From Streptomyces sp. 1331.2 (GTDB taxonomy: Bacteria > Actinomycetota > Actinomycetes > Streptomycetales > Streptomycetaceae), in the NCBI RefSeq assembly GCF_900199205.1, contig NZ_OBMJ01000001.1, positions 5,449,001 through 5,513,000 of the forward strand: a stretch of DNA of 64,000 nucleotides. The letters run 5' to 3'. Below, in pieces: positions 25,135 to 34,252 of the stretch. How positions within the stretch are numbered: the first letter of the stretch is position 1; each line of letters starts with the position of its first letter. The notes beneath the pieces are model-generated. The model saw nothing but the letters and a program-made list of their open reading frames with translations. It was not told the origin of the DNA and did not search any database. A program made the translations under genes and the position numbers.

Positions 25135-26496
25135 TCAGGCCACCGCGGGCTTTCCGACCGGGGCGCCGTCGGCCGGCTGCTCCTCGATCCGGGTCAGGTC
25201 CCGCCCCCTGGTCTCCCGTCCGCACAGCACGGCCAGCACGGTGACCACGGCGGCGAGGGCGACGTACACCGAGATCGGGGTGGAGCTGCCGTAGTCCTTG
25301 AGGAGCGCGGTGGCGATCAGCGGGGCCGGGGCGCCGGCCGCCACCGAGGCGAACTGGGCGCCGATGGAGGCGCCCGAGTAGCGCAGCCGGGTCGCGAACA
25401 GCTCGGAGAAGAAGGCGGCTTGGGGTGCGTACATCGCGCTGTGGAAGACCAGTCCGACGGTCACCGCGAGGACCAGCTGAGGGAACGAGCGGGTGTCCAC
25501 CAGCCCGAAGAACACGAACGCCCAGACCCCGACCCCGGCCGCGCCCACCAGGTACACCGGCTTGCGTCCGACCCGGTCGGAGAGCGCGCCGAACAGCGGG
25601 ATCAGCGCGAACTGGATGGCGGAGGCGATCAGTACGGCGTTGAGCGCGCTCTGCTTGCCGAAGTGCGCGTGGCTGACGGCGTAGGTGAGCACGAAGGTCG
25701 TCATCACGTAGTAGGAGATGTTCTCCGCCATCCGCGCCCCCATGGCCACCAGCACCTCCCGCCAGTGGTGCTTCAACACCCCGACCAGTGGGGCCTGTTC
25801 GGCCTCCGGCTGGTTCGCCTTGTTCGCGATCGCCTGCCGGAACAGCGGCGACTCCTCCACCGCGAGCCGGATCCACATCCCGACCCCCACCAGTACCGCC
25901 GACAGCAGGAACGGCACCCGCCACCCCCAGGACAGGAAGTCCGCGTCCGACTGGAGCGTGGTCATCAGCGACAGCACGCCCGCCGCCAGCAGGTTCCCGG
26001 CCGGCGCCCCGCCCTGCGGCCAGGACGCCCAGAACCCCCGCCGCCGCTGGTCCCCGTGCTCCGACACCAGCAGGACGGCGCCGCCCCACTCACCGCCGAG
26101 CGCGAACCCCTGCACCAGCCGCAGCGCCGTCAGCAGCACCGGCGCCGCGACCCCGATCGAGTCGTACGTCGGCAGCAGCCCGATCGCCGTGGTCGAGCCG
26201 CCCATCAGCAGCAGGCTCACCACCAGCAGCCGCTTGCGCCCCACCCGGTCCCCGAAGTGACCGAACACCAGCGCCCCGAGCGGCCGCGCCGCGAAACCGA
26301 TGGCGTAGGTGAGGAACGACAGCAGCGTTCCGGTCAGCGGATCGCTGTGCGGGAAGAACAGCTTCCCGAACACCAGGGCCGCGGCCGTTCCGTACAGGAA
26401 GTAGTCGTACCACTCGATGGTCGTGCCGATCAGGCTGGCAGCCACCACTCTCGGGAGTGAACTGCGCGTAGCCGCAGCGCTTGCAGGGGCGTTCAT
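25135..26496 (-). CDS. MFS transporter, metabolite:H+ symporter (MHS) family
   Basis: This 453-residue, 12-helix transporter has the MHS hallmarks TTIEWYDYFLYGTAA, GHFGDRVGRKRLLV, FALGGEWGGAVLLVSEHG and LSDRVGRKPVYLVGA. The family takes up small carboxylates such as shikimate, proline/betaine or dicarboxylates. With the neighbouring hydroxybutyrate dehydrogenase, a hydroxy- or keto-acid substrate is plausible. The start at 26496 gives MNAPASAAATRSS. Its promoter region contains the first copy of the shared 47-bp element. Confidence 0.92.
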   Translation of the reverse strand: MNAPASAAATRSSLPRVVAASLIGTTIEWYDYFLYGTAAALVFGKLFFPHSDPLTGTLLSFLTYAIGFAARPLGALVFGHFGDRVGRKRLLVVSLLLMGGSTTAIGLLPTYDSIGVAAPVLLTALRLVQGFALGGEWGGAVLLVSEHGDQRRRGFWASWPQGGAPAGNLLAAGVLSLMTTLQSDADFLSWGWRVPFLLSAVLVGVGMWIRLAVEESPLFRQAIANKANQPEAEQAPLVGVLKHHWREVLVAMGARMAENISYYVMTTFVLTYAVSHAHFGKQSALNAVLIASAIQFALIPLFGALSDRVGRKPVYLVGAAGVGVWAFVFFGLVDTRSFPQLVLAVTVGLVFHSAMYAPQAAFFSELFATRLRYSGASIGAQFASVAAGAPAPLIATALLKDYGSSTPISVYVALAAVVTVLAVLCGRETRGRDLTRIEEQPADGAPVGKPAVA

Positions 26497-26570
26497 GTGC
26501 CACCACTTCCAGGGCCGGGGGAGGAGGGAGAAGACGAGGAGGAGACGTCGGGGAGACGACGTCGCCACAA

Positions 26571-26617
26571 GGTAGGAATCCGCCGTGCGGAGGCCCATGT
26601 GGGCGGATCACACAGCG
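26571..26617 (-). promoter_or_regulatory. Shared 47-bp promoter element, copy 1 (MHS transporter)
   Basis: GGTAGGAATCCGCCG, then CCCATGTGG, then CACAGCG at the same spacing as at 27456-27502. It lies 75 bp upstream of the transporter start. The conserved block is long enough to hold both a core promoter and an activator site, probably for the adjacent PucR-type protein. Confidence 0.65.
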
Positions 26618-26683
26618 GTCGGCGCAGGCGTGGTGGCAGGAGCCACTGCCCCGCGCCGGTCAGTGGGCCGGCCAGTGCGCCGG

Positions 26684-27445
26684 TCAGTGCGCCGTCCAGC
26701 CGCCGTCGACGGGGAGGCTGGTGCCGGTGATGTAGGACGCGGCGGGGGAGCAGAGCCAGAGGGCGAGTTGGGCGACCTCCTCGGGTTCGATGAGGCGCTT
26801 CACGGCGGTGCGGTCGAGCATGATCCGCTCCACCACCTCGTCCTCGCGGATGCCGTGGGCGCGCGCCTGGGCGGCGATCTGCTTCTCCACCAGCGGGGTC
26901 CGCACGTACCCCGGGTTGATGCAGTTGCTGGTGACGCCGTACGGTGCGCCCTCCAGGGCCACGGTCTTGCTCAGGCCTTCCAGGGCGTGCTTCGCGGTGA
27001 CGTACGCGGACTTGAAGGCGCTGGCGCGCAGCCCGTGGACGGAGGAGACGTTGACGATCCGGCCCCACTCCTGCTCGTACATGTGCGGCAGGGTCCGGCG
27101 CAGGATGCGGAACGGGGCCTCCACCATGACGCGTTGGAGGAGCGTGAAGCGGTCGGGCGGGAACTCGTGCACCGGCGCGACGTGTTGGAGCCCGGCGTTG
27201 TTGACCACGATGTCGGCGTCGTCCGGGAGGGCGTCCACGGCCGCGGGGTCGGAGAGATCGGTGACGATGGCGCGGCCGCCGATCCGCTGCGCGAGCTCCT
27301 CGGCCGGGCCGGCCGAGAGGTCGACGACGTAGACCCGGGCGCCGGCCGCGGCGAGGGCCTCGGCGCAGGCCCGGCCGATGCCCGAGGCGGCCCCGGTGAC
27401 CAGGGCCGTGCGGCCGTCGAGCGGGCGGGCTGAAGTGGTGTCCAT
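26684..27445 (-). CDS. 3-hydroxybutyrate dehydrogenase (short-chain dehydrogenase)
   Basis: It interconverts D-3-hydroxybutyrate and acetoacetate with NAD. The 253-residue SDR shows TGAASGIGRACAEALA, DIVVNNAGLQHVAPV, the catalytic Ser in IVNVSSVHG, SAYVTAKHALEG with Tyr and Lys, and NCINPGYVRTPLVEKQI, which is characteristic of the hydroxybutyrate branch. It ends with DGGWTAH. The start is ATG 27445. Its promoter carries the second copy of the 47-bp element, so it is co-regulated with the transporter. Confidence 0.9.
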   Translation of the reverse strand: MDTTSARPLDGRTALVTGAASGIGRACAEALAAAGARVYVVDLSAGPAEELAQRIGGRAIVTDLSDPAAVDALPDDADIVVNNAGLQHVAPVHEFPPDRFTLLQRVMVEAPFRILRRTLPHMYEQEWGRIVNVSSVHGLRASAFKSAYVTAKHALEGLSKTVALEGAPYGVTSNCINPGYVRTPLVEKQIAAQARAHGIREDEVVERIMLDRTAVKRLIEPEEVAQLALWLCSPAASYITGTSLPVDGGWTAH

Positions 27446-27455
27446 GGCCGAGAAC

Positions 27456-27502
27456 GGTAGGAATCCGCCGCCCCGGCTCCCATGTGGCGGGCCGCCACAG
27501 CG
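27456..27502 (-). promoter_or_regulatory. Shared 47-bp promoter element, copy 2 (hydroxybutyrate dehydrogenase)
   Basis: Same element as at 26571-26617, about 30 of 47 positions alike by eye, only 10 bp before the start codon. The transcript would therefore be nearly leaderless. The remaining 27503-27754 interval, up to the NsdA-like gene, shows no other gene or obvious repeat. Confidence 0.65.
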
Positions 27503-27754
27503 TCCCCGGGAGCTGTGGCGGCAACCACTACGAAGGTCGATCGACGGTTCGACCGCGGAAGGCCAAACCCATGGTGACCCCGCTTCCCCACAATGGGCGC
27601 GGTTGCTTCACCCGTTCGGAGGATTGCTCGGTCAGATCCACCCATAGCGCCCGAATGCTCGCTACATTCACGCCGATTCCCGACAGGGGGCGCCGCCCCA
27701 GGCAGCCGAAGTGCTGGTAGAGCCCGGTGCGACGTCCGAGAGGTGTTGACAGAC

Positions 27755-29653
27755 ATGCCCCAACGGCCTGCAACCGACAGCCCGGCGTACGGACCGCTCG
27801 ACCCGCTCGGCCAGCACCGAGGGCCGGTCGGCCGGACCCTTCCGGACGCCCCCGACGCCCTGGCCCCCAACGCCTTGACCGGCGACACGCTGACCGCCGA
27901 CGCCCCGACCGCCGACGAACTGCGGCTGCCCGCGCAGGCCACACCCGACCGGCACGAGACCTCCGCCGCCCCCGCAGCCCCGCGGGGCACCGGCCACGCG
28001 GGTCCGGGCCCGCAGAACGGCCAGCTCGCCGCACTGATCGAGGAAGCCGGCTTCTCGCACGCCGGCCTGGCCCGCCGGGTCGACCAGCTCGGCCTGGAGC
28101 ACGGCCTCGACCTGCGCTACGACAAGACCTCGGTGACTCGCTGGCTGCGCGGCCAGCAGCCCCGCGGCGCCACCCCCGCCCTGATCGCCGAGGTCTTCAC
28201 CCGCCGCCTCGGCCGCCGCCTCACCGCCCAGGACCTCGGTCTGGACGCCTGCGCCCCGGTCTACGCCGGCCTGGAGTTCGCCGAGACCCCGCAGGAGGCG
28301 GTGGACATCGTGGCGAGCATGTGGCGCAAGGACAACGGCCCGCAGTCCGAGCTGCGCCGGATCGCCTTCACCCCGGCCGGCCTGGTCGTTCCCAGCCGGG
28401 ACTGGCTGATCGGCCGCACCGACGAGCGGGTCGCCCGGGACGGCTCCACCCTGGTCCGCCCGGACGCCGCCACGGGCCCACCGTCCGCCGCCGCCACGTC
28501 CGCCACCGGCGCCCCCGCGCAGAACGGGCCCGGCGCGCCCGGCGCGTCCGCCACGGGCCCGGCGCGCGGCCAGTCCGTCGGCGCCCCCGGTGCCCCCAAC
28601 CCGCCCGCCGCGCCCACCGCACGCAGCACGGCCGGGACGACCGGCACCGCCCCCACCATCGGCCGGGTGCCCACCCAGAGCCGCCGCCCGCCGGTCGCCG
28701 TCGAACCGCCGTACACCGATCCGGCCCGCGAGTCCCGTCCGGTCCTGCGGGTCGGCCGCGGCGACATCGCCGCCATCCGCGCCGTCGGCGACCTCTTCCG
28801 CGCGCTCGACCACGCCTACGGCGGCGGCCACGCCCGCCAGGCACTGGTCCGCTACCTGGAGAGCGAGGCCGAGCCGATGCTGCGCGGCCGCTACGGTGAG
28901 CAGATCGGCCGGGCCCTGTTCGGCGCGGTCGCCGACCTGACCAGGCTGGCCGGCTGGACGTCCTTCGACATCGCCGCACACGGCCTGGCCCAGCGCTACT
29001 TCGTCCAGGCGCTGCGGCTGTCCCAGGCCGCGGGGGACCGTGCGCTGGGCGGCTACGTGCTGGTGACGATGAGCCAGCAGGCCGTCCACCTGGGCCACGG
29101 CCGGGAGGCGGTGCAGCTCGCCAGGGTCGCCCAGCAGGGAGTGGGCACCGCCGTGCCGCCGGTGGTCCAGGCGCTGATGCACGCCGCCGAGGCGCGCGGG
29201 CACGGGCTGCTGGGCGACGTCCGGTCCTGCACCACCGCCCTGGTGCGCGCCGAGCGGGCCCTGGCGGCAGCCCGCAGTGGCGACGAACTCCCCTCCTGGG
29301 CACGGTACTTCGACGAGGCCCAGCTCTCCGACGAGTTCGCCCACTGCTACCGCGACCTCCAGCAGTGGCGCACCTCCGCGCAGCACGCCGAGAAGTCGCT
29401 GCGGCTGCGCTCGCCCGCCTACGCGCGCAGCCGGATCTTCTGCCGGCTGGTGCTGGCCACCGCCCGGCTCGGCATGGGTGACCTGGACGAGGCCTGCACC
29501 ATGGCCACCGACGCGCTGCGTGCGGCGGGGGAGATGCGCTCGGCCCGCTCGCTGGAGTACGTCCGGGACTTCCACCGCCGCCTCACCCCCTACCGTGGCA
29601 GCCCGGTGGCCCGCGCTTTCGAGGAGACGGCCCGCCAGGCGGGGGTGATCTGA
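27755..29653 (+). CDS. NsdA-like regulatory protein
   Basis: This 632-residue protein has a disordered Pro/Ala-rich N-terminus (residues 1-85), then a DNA-binding-like region (AALIEEAGFSHAGLARRVDQ, then LRYDKTSVTRWLRGQQPRG), a second Ala/Pro linker (about 235-315), and a C-terminal helical repeat domain (RYFVQALRLSQAAGDRALGG, then SLRLRSPAYARSRIFCRLVL). This layout matches the streptomycete NsdA-type regulators that restrain sporulation and antibiotic production. The ATG at 27755 has GAGAGG upstream. The regulatory targets are unknown. Confidence 0.75.
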   Translation: MPQRPATDSPAYGPLDPLGQHRGPVGRTLPDAPDALAPNALTGDTLTADAPTADELRLPAQATPDRHETSAAPAAPRGTGHAGPGPQNGQLAALIEEAGFSHAGLARRVDQLGLEHGLDLRYDKTSVTRWLRGQQPRGATPALIAEVFTRRLGRRLTAQDLGLDACAPVYAGLEFAETPQEAVDIVASMWRKDNGPQSELRRIAFTPAGLVVPSRDWLIGRTDERVARDGSTLVRPDAATGPPSAAATSATGAPAQNGPGAPGASATGPARGQSVGAPGAPNPPAAPTARSTAGTTGTAPTIGRVPTQSRRPPVAVEPPYTDPARESRPVLRVGRGDIAAIRAVGDLFRALDHAYGGGHARQALVRYLESEAEPMLRGRYGEQIGRALFGAVADLTRLAGWTSFDIAAHGLAQRYFVQALRLSQAAGDRALGGYVLVTMSQQAVHLGHGREAVQLARVAQQGVGTAVPPVVQALMHAAEARGHGLLGDVRSCTTALVRAERALAAARSGDELPSWARYFDEAQLSDEFAHCYRDLQQWRTSAQHAEKSLRLRSPAYARSRIFCRLVLATARLGMGDLDEACTMATDALRAAGEMRSARSLEYVRDFHRRLTPYRGSPVARAFEETARQAGVI

Positions 29654-29757
29654 GGGCCTGACCCAGGGCCTGTCCCCCGGGGCCCGGCGTGCGGGGCCGA
29701 GGGCCACCAGCTCTCGGCCCGGATCCTCGACGTCCCCCGCCCGACGCGACGCCGCCC

Positions 29758-31089
29758 TCAGGCCGCCGCCTCCGCCTCCCGCGCGTCGGCCGGGACGCCG
29801 AGGTCGCGCAGCACCGCCCGCGCCGCCCGCCGTCCGGAGACCAGCGCGCCCTGCACGGTGCTGGTGTCCCGGTGGTCCCCGGCGACGTACAGCCCGGCCA
29901 GCAGCCGCACCGGGCGCCGGGTGTTGTGCGGCGGCGGCATCGCGGGCAGCGCGTCCGGGACGTGCCGCACGGTGAGGAACTGCCAGCCCCCCGTCGAGGC
30001 GCCGTACAGCTCGGTGAGCCGGGCCCGGACGGCCGGTTCCAGCCCGGCGGGGCCGCCCGCGTCGAAGGCGCGCCGCCCGAGCACGGTGGTGGCGATCAGC
30101 GCCTGGCCGGCCGGGGCGTAGGACGGGTGCAGTTCGCTGAGCACCAGCGAGTGCGAGACCAACGGCGGGTGCCCGTCCGGCCGTTCGCCGTCGAGCAGCA
30201 GGACGGCCTCGCCCAGCGGGGAGCGGTCGGCCGCGTGGTAGAAGGTCGTGACGGGGTGGAAGTCGGGCAGCCGGAGCCCGGGCAGCAGGTCGGCGGCGGA
30301 GCGGGCGTCGGTGGCGACGATGACGGCCTGGGCGCCGATCCGCCCGTGGGTGAGGGTCTCCACGCCGTCCGCGGCGATCGAGGTGACCTGGACACCGGTG
30401 CGGAGGGTGCCGGCGGGCAGGGCGGCGGCCAACTGGGCCGGCACCGCCGCGATTCCGCCGGCGGGCAGACAGAGCCGCCCGCGGGCGTAGGAGCGCAGCA
30501 CCAGGTCGGCGACCCGGCTGCTGGTGCCGAGCGCCGGGTCGCCGAGCAGGGCGCTGAGCAGCGGGCGCAGGAAGCCGTCGACGGTGCGCGGGGCGAGTCC
30601 GTGCCCGGCCAGCGCGCGGGCGGCGGTGGTCTCCGGCCGGGCCTGCAGCCGGCTGACCGGGGTGGTGGCGAGCCGGCCGAGCCAGCTGCCGAGGCGGGCC
30701 TTGTCCAGCGGGCTGCCGAGCGGAGCCCGGGTGGCGGCCTGCCGGGCGGCGGTGAGCTGCGGGTCCCCGGCGCGGTACCGGCGGCCGCCGCTGTGCACGA
30801 GTACGCCGGGCGCGAGCGGGCGCAGGTCGAGGCGGTCGAGGTCGAGCGTGCGGCGCAGCTCGGGGAAGGCGGTGTTCAGCAGGTGGCTGCCGTCGTCCAG
30901 CCGGAATCCGTCCAGCTCGCGGGTGGCCATCCGGCCGCCTATCCGCTCGGTGGTCTCCAGGACCTGAACGGTGAGGCCGTGGCCGGTGAGCGCCCGGGCT
31001 GCGGCCAGACCGGCGAGTCCGGCGCCGACCACGACGACGTCCGGGTCGGACGGCCGACGGGCGCGGCGGGTGAAGTCGTACGTGGGCAC
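29758..31089 (-). CDS. FAD-dependent amine oxidase/desaturase-like protein
   Basis: This 443-residue flavoprotein begins with a Rossmann dinucleotide motif (DVVVVGAGLAGLAAARAL) and continues with ERIGGRMATRELDGFRLDDG. Near the end it has LYVAGDHRDTSTVQGALVSG, the FAD-contacting GD motif of the amine oxidase, phytoene desaturase and protoporphyrinogen oxidase superfamily. The GTG start at 31089 (VPTYDFTRRA) has GGGAGGGAG upstream. It stands alone, with no carotenoid genes near, so the substrate stays open. Confidence 0.85.
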   Translation of the reverse strand: MPTYDFTRRARRPSDPDVVVVGAGLAGLAAARALTGHGLTVQVLETTERIGGRMATRELDGFRLDDGSHLLNTAFPELRRTLDLDRLDLRPLAPGVLVHSGGRRYRAGDPQLTAARQAATRAPLGSPLDKARLGSWLGRLATTPVSRLQARPETTAARALAGHGLAPRTVDGFLRPLLSALLGDPALGTSSRVADLVLRSYARGRLCLPAGGIAAVPAQLAAALPAGTLRTGVQVTSIAADGVETLTHGRIGAQAVIVATDARSAADLLPGLRLPDFHPVTTFYHAADRSPLGEAVLLLDGERPDGHPPLVSHSLVLSELHPSYAPAGQALIATTVLGRRAFDAGGPAGLEPAVRARLTELYGASTGGWQFLTVRHVPDALPAMPPPHNTRRPVRLLAGLYVAGDHRDTSTVQGALVSGRRAARAVLRDLGVPADAREAEAAA

Positions 31090-31501
31090 TGGGGTGCTCC
31101 CTCCCTGGTCCCGGGGCTCCGGCCGACGCAGGCAGCGGGGTGCCGGGACACGGTCCGAGGAAGGTGATGCCCAGTCAGTGTGAGCATCAGACAAGCACAT
31201 CGGACCGGATCCGGGGCCGGGCAGGGTTGTGCGGCGCCGGACGGGGGCGCGGTCACGGACAGTGCGCCGCGGCGGCCGGGTTCGGGGTCGACGGGCGCGC
31301 ACGGTCACCGGGGGCGTGCGACGCGCCCGCCATGTGCTCCCGTGCGCCCCCTCCCGGAGCCCCGTCCGACCCCCGCCCGATCCCGTCCGGCCCCCGCCCG
31401 GCATATGCCCCTGGCCAGGGCGGATGCCGTAGCCGGAGGTACGCACAAGGCCCGGCGCGCGTACGTCACAGCGCCGCCCGCCCAGGCCCGGCGCGCGTAC
31501 G
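31090..31501. other. 412-bp intergenic region with a tandem 30-bp repeat
   Basis: A 30-bp block (AGGCCCGGCGCGCGTACGTC and 10 more bases) occurs at 31448-31477 and again at 31484-31513, six bases apart. The second copy covers the stop codon of the next gene. Nothing else is recognisable in the region. Confidence 0.5.
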
Positions 31502-32407
31502 TCACAGCGCCGCGAGCACCGCCGAGTACACGTCCGGGTGCGTGAAGCGGAAGCCCGCGTCCAGCAGCCGCCGCGGCACCACCCGGTGGCTGCCGACCAC
31601 CTCGACCGCCAGCTCGCCCAGCACTGCCTTGAGCACCGGCTCCGGCACCGGGAACGGCGTCGGCCGCTTCAGCGCCCGTCCGATCGCCGTGGTCAGTTCG
31701 GCGTTGGTCACCGGGTTCGGCGCCGTCAGGTTGAAGGCGCCGGACAGGTCCTCGTGGTCGATCAGGAAGCGGAGCGCGGCCACCTCGTCGTGCAGCGAGA
31801 TGAAGCTCCAGTACTGCCGCCCGCTGCCGAGCCGCCCGCCCAGGCCCAGCCGGAACAGCGGGAACAGCCGCCCGCCCGCCCCGCCGGCGGTGGACAGCAC
31901 CATGCCGGTGCGCGGGTGGACGACCCGGATCCCGGCCCGTTCGGCGGGCCTGGCGGCGGCCTCCCACTCCAGGCAGACCTCGGCGAGGAAGTCGTCACCG
32001 GCGGGGGAGTCCTCGTCGATCACCCGGTCGCCGGTCTGCCCGTACCAGCCGACCGCGGAGGCGCTGACGAGCACCTGCGGCGGCTCCTTGAGCGCGGCCA
32101 GGGCGACCGCCAGGGTCTCGGTGCCGTAGACCCGGCTCTCCCGGATCTCCCGCTTGTAGGCGTCCGTCCAGCGGTGGTCGCCGACCCCGGCGCCGGCCAG
32201 GTGCACCACGGCCTGGACGCCGGTCAGCCCGTCCCGTTCGACCTCGCCGAGCAGCGGGTTCCAGCCGATCGCCGTACTGCCGTCGGGCTGCGGGCCCGTC
32301 CTGGACCGGTGCCGGACCAGCCGGACCACCTCATGGCCGTCCGCCAGCAGGGAGCGGACGAGCGCCGAACCGATCAATCCCGTGGAGCCTGTGACAGCGA
32401 TGCGCAT
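31502..32407 (-). CDS. TIGR01777-family epimerase-like protein
   Basis: This 301-residue extended SDR has MRIAVTGSTGLIGSALVRSL (NAD-binding), VVHLAGAGVGDHRW, VLVSASAVGWYGQTGDRVID and a C-terminal DUF1731-like segment (VLKAVLGELAVEVVGSHRVV, then RLLDAGFRFTHPDV). The group includes bacterial proteins once called cell-division inhibitor SulA homologues; their true reaction is unknown. It is divergent from a GNAT acetyltransferase, 73 bp away. Confidence 0.9.
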   Translation of the reverse strand: MRIAVTGSTGLIGSALVRSLLADGHEVVRLVRHRSRTGPQPDGSTAIGWNPLLGEVERDGLTGVQAVVHLAGAGVGDHRWTDAYKREIRESRVYGTETLAVALAALKEPPQVLVSASAVGWYGQTGDRVIDEDSPAGDDFLAEVCLEWEAAARPAERAGIRVVHPRTGMVLSTAGGAGGRLFPLFRLGLGGRLGSGRQYWSFISLHDEVAALRFLIDHEDLSGAFNLTAPNPVTNAELTTAIGRALKRPTPFPVPEPVLKAVLGELAVEVVGSHRVVPRRLLDAGFRFTHPDVYSAVLAAL

Positions 32408-32480
32408 GCGCCCATCCTCGCAGGCCGAACGCTCCCGGCCGTCCCCAGCGGCCCCGAATGGCCGTCAGGCACGCCTTACC

Positions 32481-32987
32481 ATGGCGTGCATGCCCGACGA
32501 CGATCTGATCATCCGTCCGGCGCAGCCCGAGGACGAGCGCGAACTCGCCGTCCTCAACCGCGCCGCCTGGTCCACGCTCTCCGACGTCTCCCCGGAACCG
32601 CCCGCCGATGACGCGGTCTTCGACGAGCGCCACACCCCGGAGCAGTTCCTGCTCGCGATCCTGGACGGACGGATCGTCGGCTACGTCCGCCAGGTCCCGG
32701 CCACCCCGCTGGCGAGCAACCGTCACGTCCGCCAGATCCAGGGCCTGGGCGTCGACGGCACGGTCCGCGGCCGGGGCATCGGCCGACGCCTGGTCGAGGC
32801 GGCCTGCGCCGCCGCCCGGGCCGAGGGCGCCCGCAAACTGAGCCTGCGGGTGCTCGGCTGGAACACCCCGGCCCGCCGCCTCTACGAGAGCTGCGGCTTC
32901 GCCGTCGAGGGCTCGCTGGCCGAGGAGTTCCTGATCGACGGCTCCTACGTGGACGACGTCTGGATGGCCCGCCGCCTGGCCGACTGA
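32481..32987 (+). CDS. GNAT-family N-acetyltransferase
   Basis: This 168-residue protein has the GNAT fold, with the acetyl-CoA loop at GLGVDGTVRGRGIGRRLVEA, followed by GARKLSLRVLGWNTPARRLY and ESCGFAVEGSLAEEFLIDG, typical of the RimI-like group. The start could be ATG 32481 (MACMPDDDL) or 32490; neither has a strong ribosome site. It is an orphan gene between an epimerase-like gene and a DUF2510 protein. The substrate is unknown. Confidence 0.85.
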   Translation: MACMPDDDLIIRPAQPEDERELAVLNRAAWSTLSDVSPEPPADDAVFDERHTPEQFLLAILDGRIVGYVRQVPATPLASNRHVRQIQGLGVDGTVRGRGIGRRLVEAACAAARAEGARKLSLRVLGWNTPARRLYESCGFAVEGSLAEEFLIDGSYVDDVWMARRLAD

Positions 32988-33121
32988 CCCCTCCCCGACC
33001 CGGCCCGTCCGACCGCCCCCCGGACCCCGTCCGACGGCCTCCCGAACGGTGTCCGGGGCGGTGCAGAGTCGTGACACACCCGCCCTGTCTGGACCACTGC
33101 CGCGCCGGGTACCGTACGGCC

Positions 33122-34174
33122 GTGAGCAACTCGACGCCTCCCGGGTGGTACCCGGTTCCGGGTGCGGACGGCACCCCCGGTCACGAGCGCTGGTGGGACG
33201 GCAACGCCTGGACCAGCGAGGTCCGGCCGCTCCAGGGCGGCGTCGCGGGCCCGCTCGCCGACGCCCCGACCCAGACGACCTGGCAGTCCTCCGAGCAGAA
33301 GCCCGGCTACGGGTACCCGGGCACCGCCCCGGCGGCCGGCTACGGCTACCCCGCCCAGGACGCCTACCAGGGCCAGAACCCGTACCAGGGGCAGGCCGGC
33401 TACCCGGCCCAGGGCGCCGGCTACGGCTACCCGGGCCCGGGCTACCCGCCGCAGGGCCCGGCGAAGAGCCGGACCGGCATGATCGTCGGCATCGCGGTCG
33501 GCGTGCTCGCCGTGGGCGGGATCGTCGCCGGGATCGCGCTCTACGGCGGCGGCGACCCCGAGGCGGACCCGACGCCGAACCCCACGGTCACCGTCACCCA
33601 GAGCAGCAGCCCCACGCCGACCCCGACCCGGCCGACCACCAGCCCCACGGTTCCGGTGCCCAAGCCCGTGCCGGCCCTCAAGACCACCGTCCCGGACCCC
33701 CAGCACGCGATCACCGTCCCGGTCTTCGACGGCTGGGACGCGGCGCCCAACCCCTCGCACTCGACGGTCTTTCTCGGCAGCGGCCAGTACACCTGCCCGG
33801 ACGGCAACTCCTGCATCCGCGGCCAGTTCTCGATCGAGAAGGACACCATCCAGGGCACCACCCCCAAGGCGGCCGCCGACGCCGCGATGCCCACCTACGC
33901 CGGGCAGATCTTCACCGGAATCACCTCGCACACCGACTACGGCTCCGGTTACGTCACCGTCGCCGGCGTGCTCGGCTACGCGACCCGCTGGCACGTGCGC
34001 ACCTCGGACGGCACCCAGGGCTACGTCCTGCTGGCCGCCGTCCCGGCCAAGGGCGGCGGCTACGTGGTCTTCCAGGGCGGCGTGGACGACGACCCGGCCG
34101 CCCCGGACTCCTCGGTGCTGGACCAGATCCTCAAGGGCGTCAAGCAGGACGGCTCGTCCGGCAGTTCCGCCTGA
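33122..34174 (+). CDS. DUF2510 membrane-anchored protein
   Basis: The N-terminus is a DUF2510 domain (PPGWYPVPGADGTPGHERWW, then DGNAWTSEVRP). Next comes a long disordered Gly/Tyr/Pro/Gln stretch (residues about 45-115) with repeats such as GYGYPG, one membrane helix (MIVGIAVGVLAVGGIVAGIA), a Thr/Pro-rich linker, and a folded extracytoplasmic domain of about 170 residues (ITVPVFDGWDAAPNP, then CPDGNSCIRGQFSIE). The GTG at 33122 is the natural start. The layout resembles streptomycete envelope proteins of unknown role. Confidence 0.85.
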   Translation: MSNSTPPGWYPVPGADGTPGHERWWDGNAWTSEVRPLQGGVAGPLADAPTQTTWQSSEQKPGYGYPGTAPAAGYGYPAQDAYQGQNPYQGQAGYPAQGAGYGYPGPGYPPQGPAKSRTGMIVGIAVGVLAVGGIVAGIALYGGGDPEADPTPNPTVTVTQSSSPTPTPTRPTTSPTVPVPKPVPALKTTVPDPQHAITVPVFDGWDAAPNPSHSTVFLGSGQYTCPDGNSCIRGQFSIEKDTIQGTTPKAAADAAMPTYAGQIFTGITSHTDYGSGYVTVAGVLGYATRWHVRTSDGTQGYVLLAAVPAKGGGYVVFQGGVDDDPAAPDSSVLDQILKGVKQDGSSGSSA

Positions 34175-34252
34175 GAACCACCGGCCGGCAGTTCCGCCAG
34201 GGAACCACCGGCCGGCCGCCGCGCGTCCGGCCACCTGCTCACGCGCGCCCGC

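Noticed and set aside
22174..26460. A 1428-codon rightward open frame
   Set aside because: Exact antisense of lipB, the PucR-type regulator and the MHS transporter; composition and lack of domains mark it as spurious.
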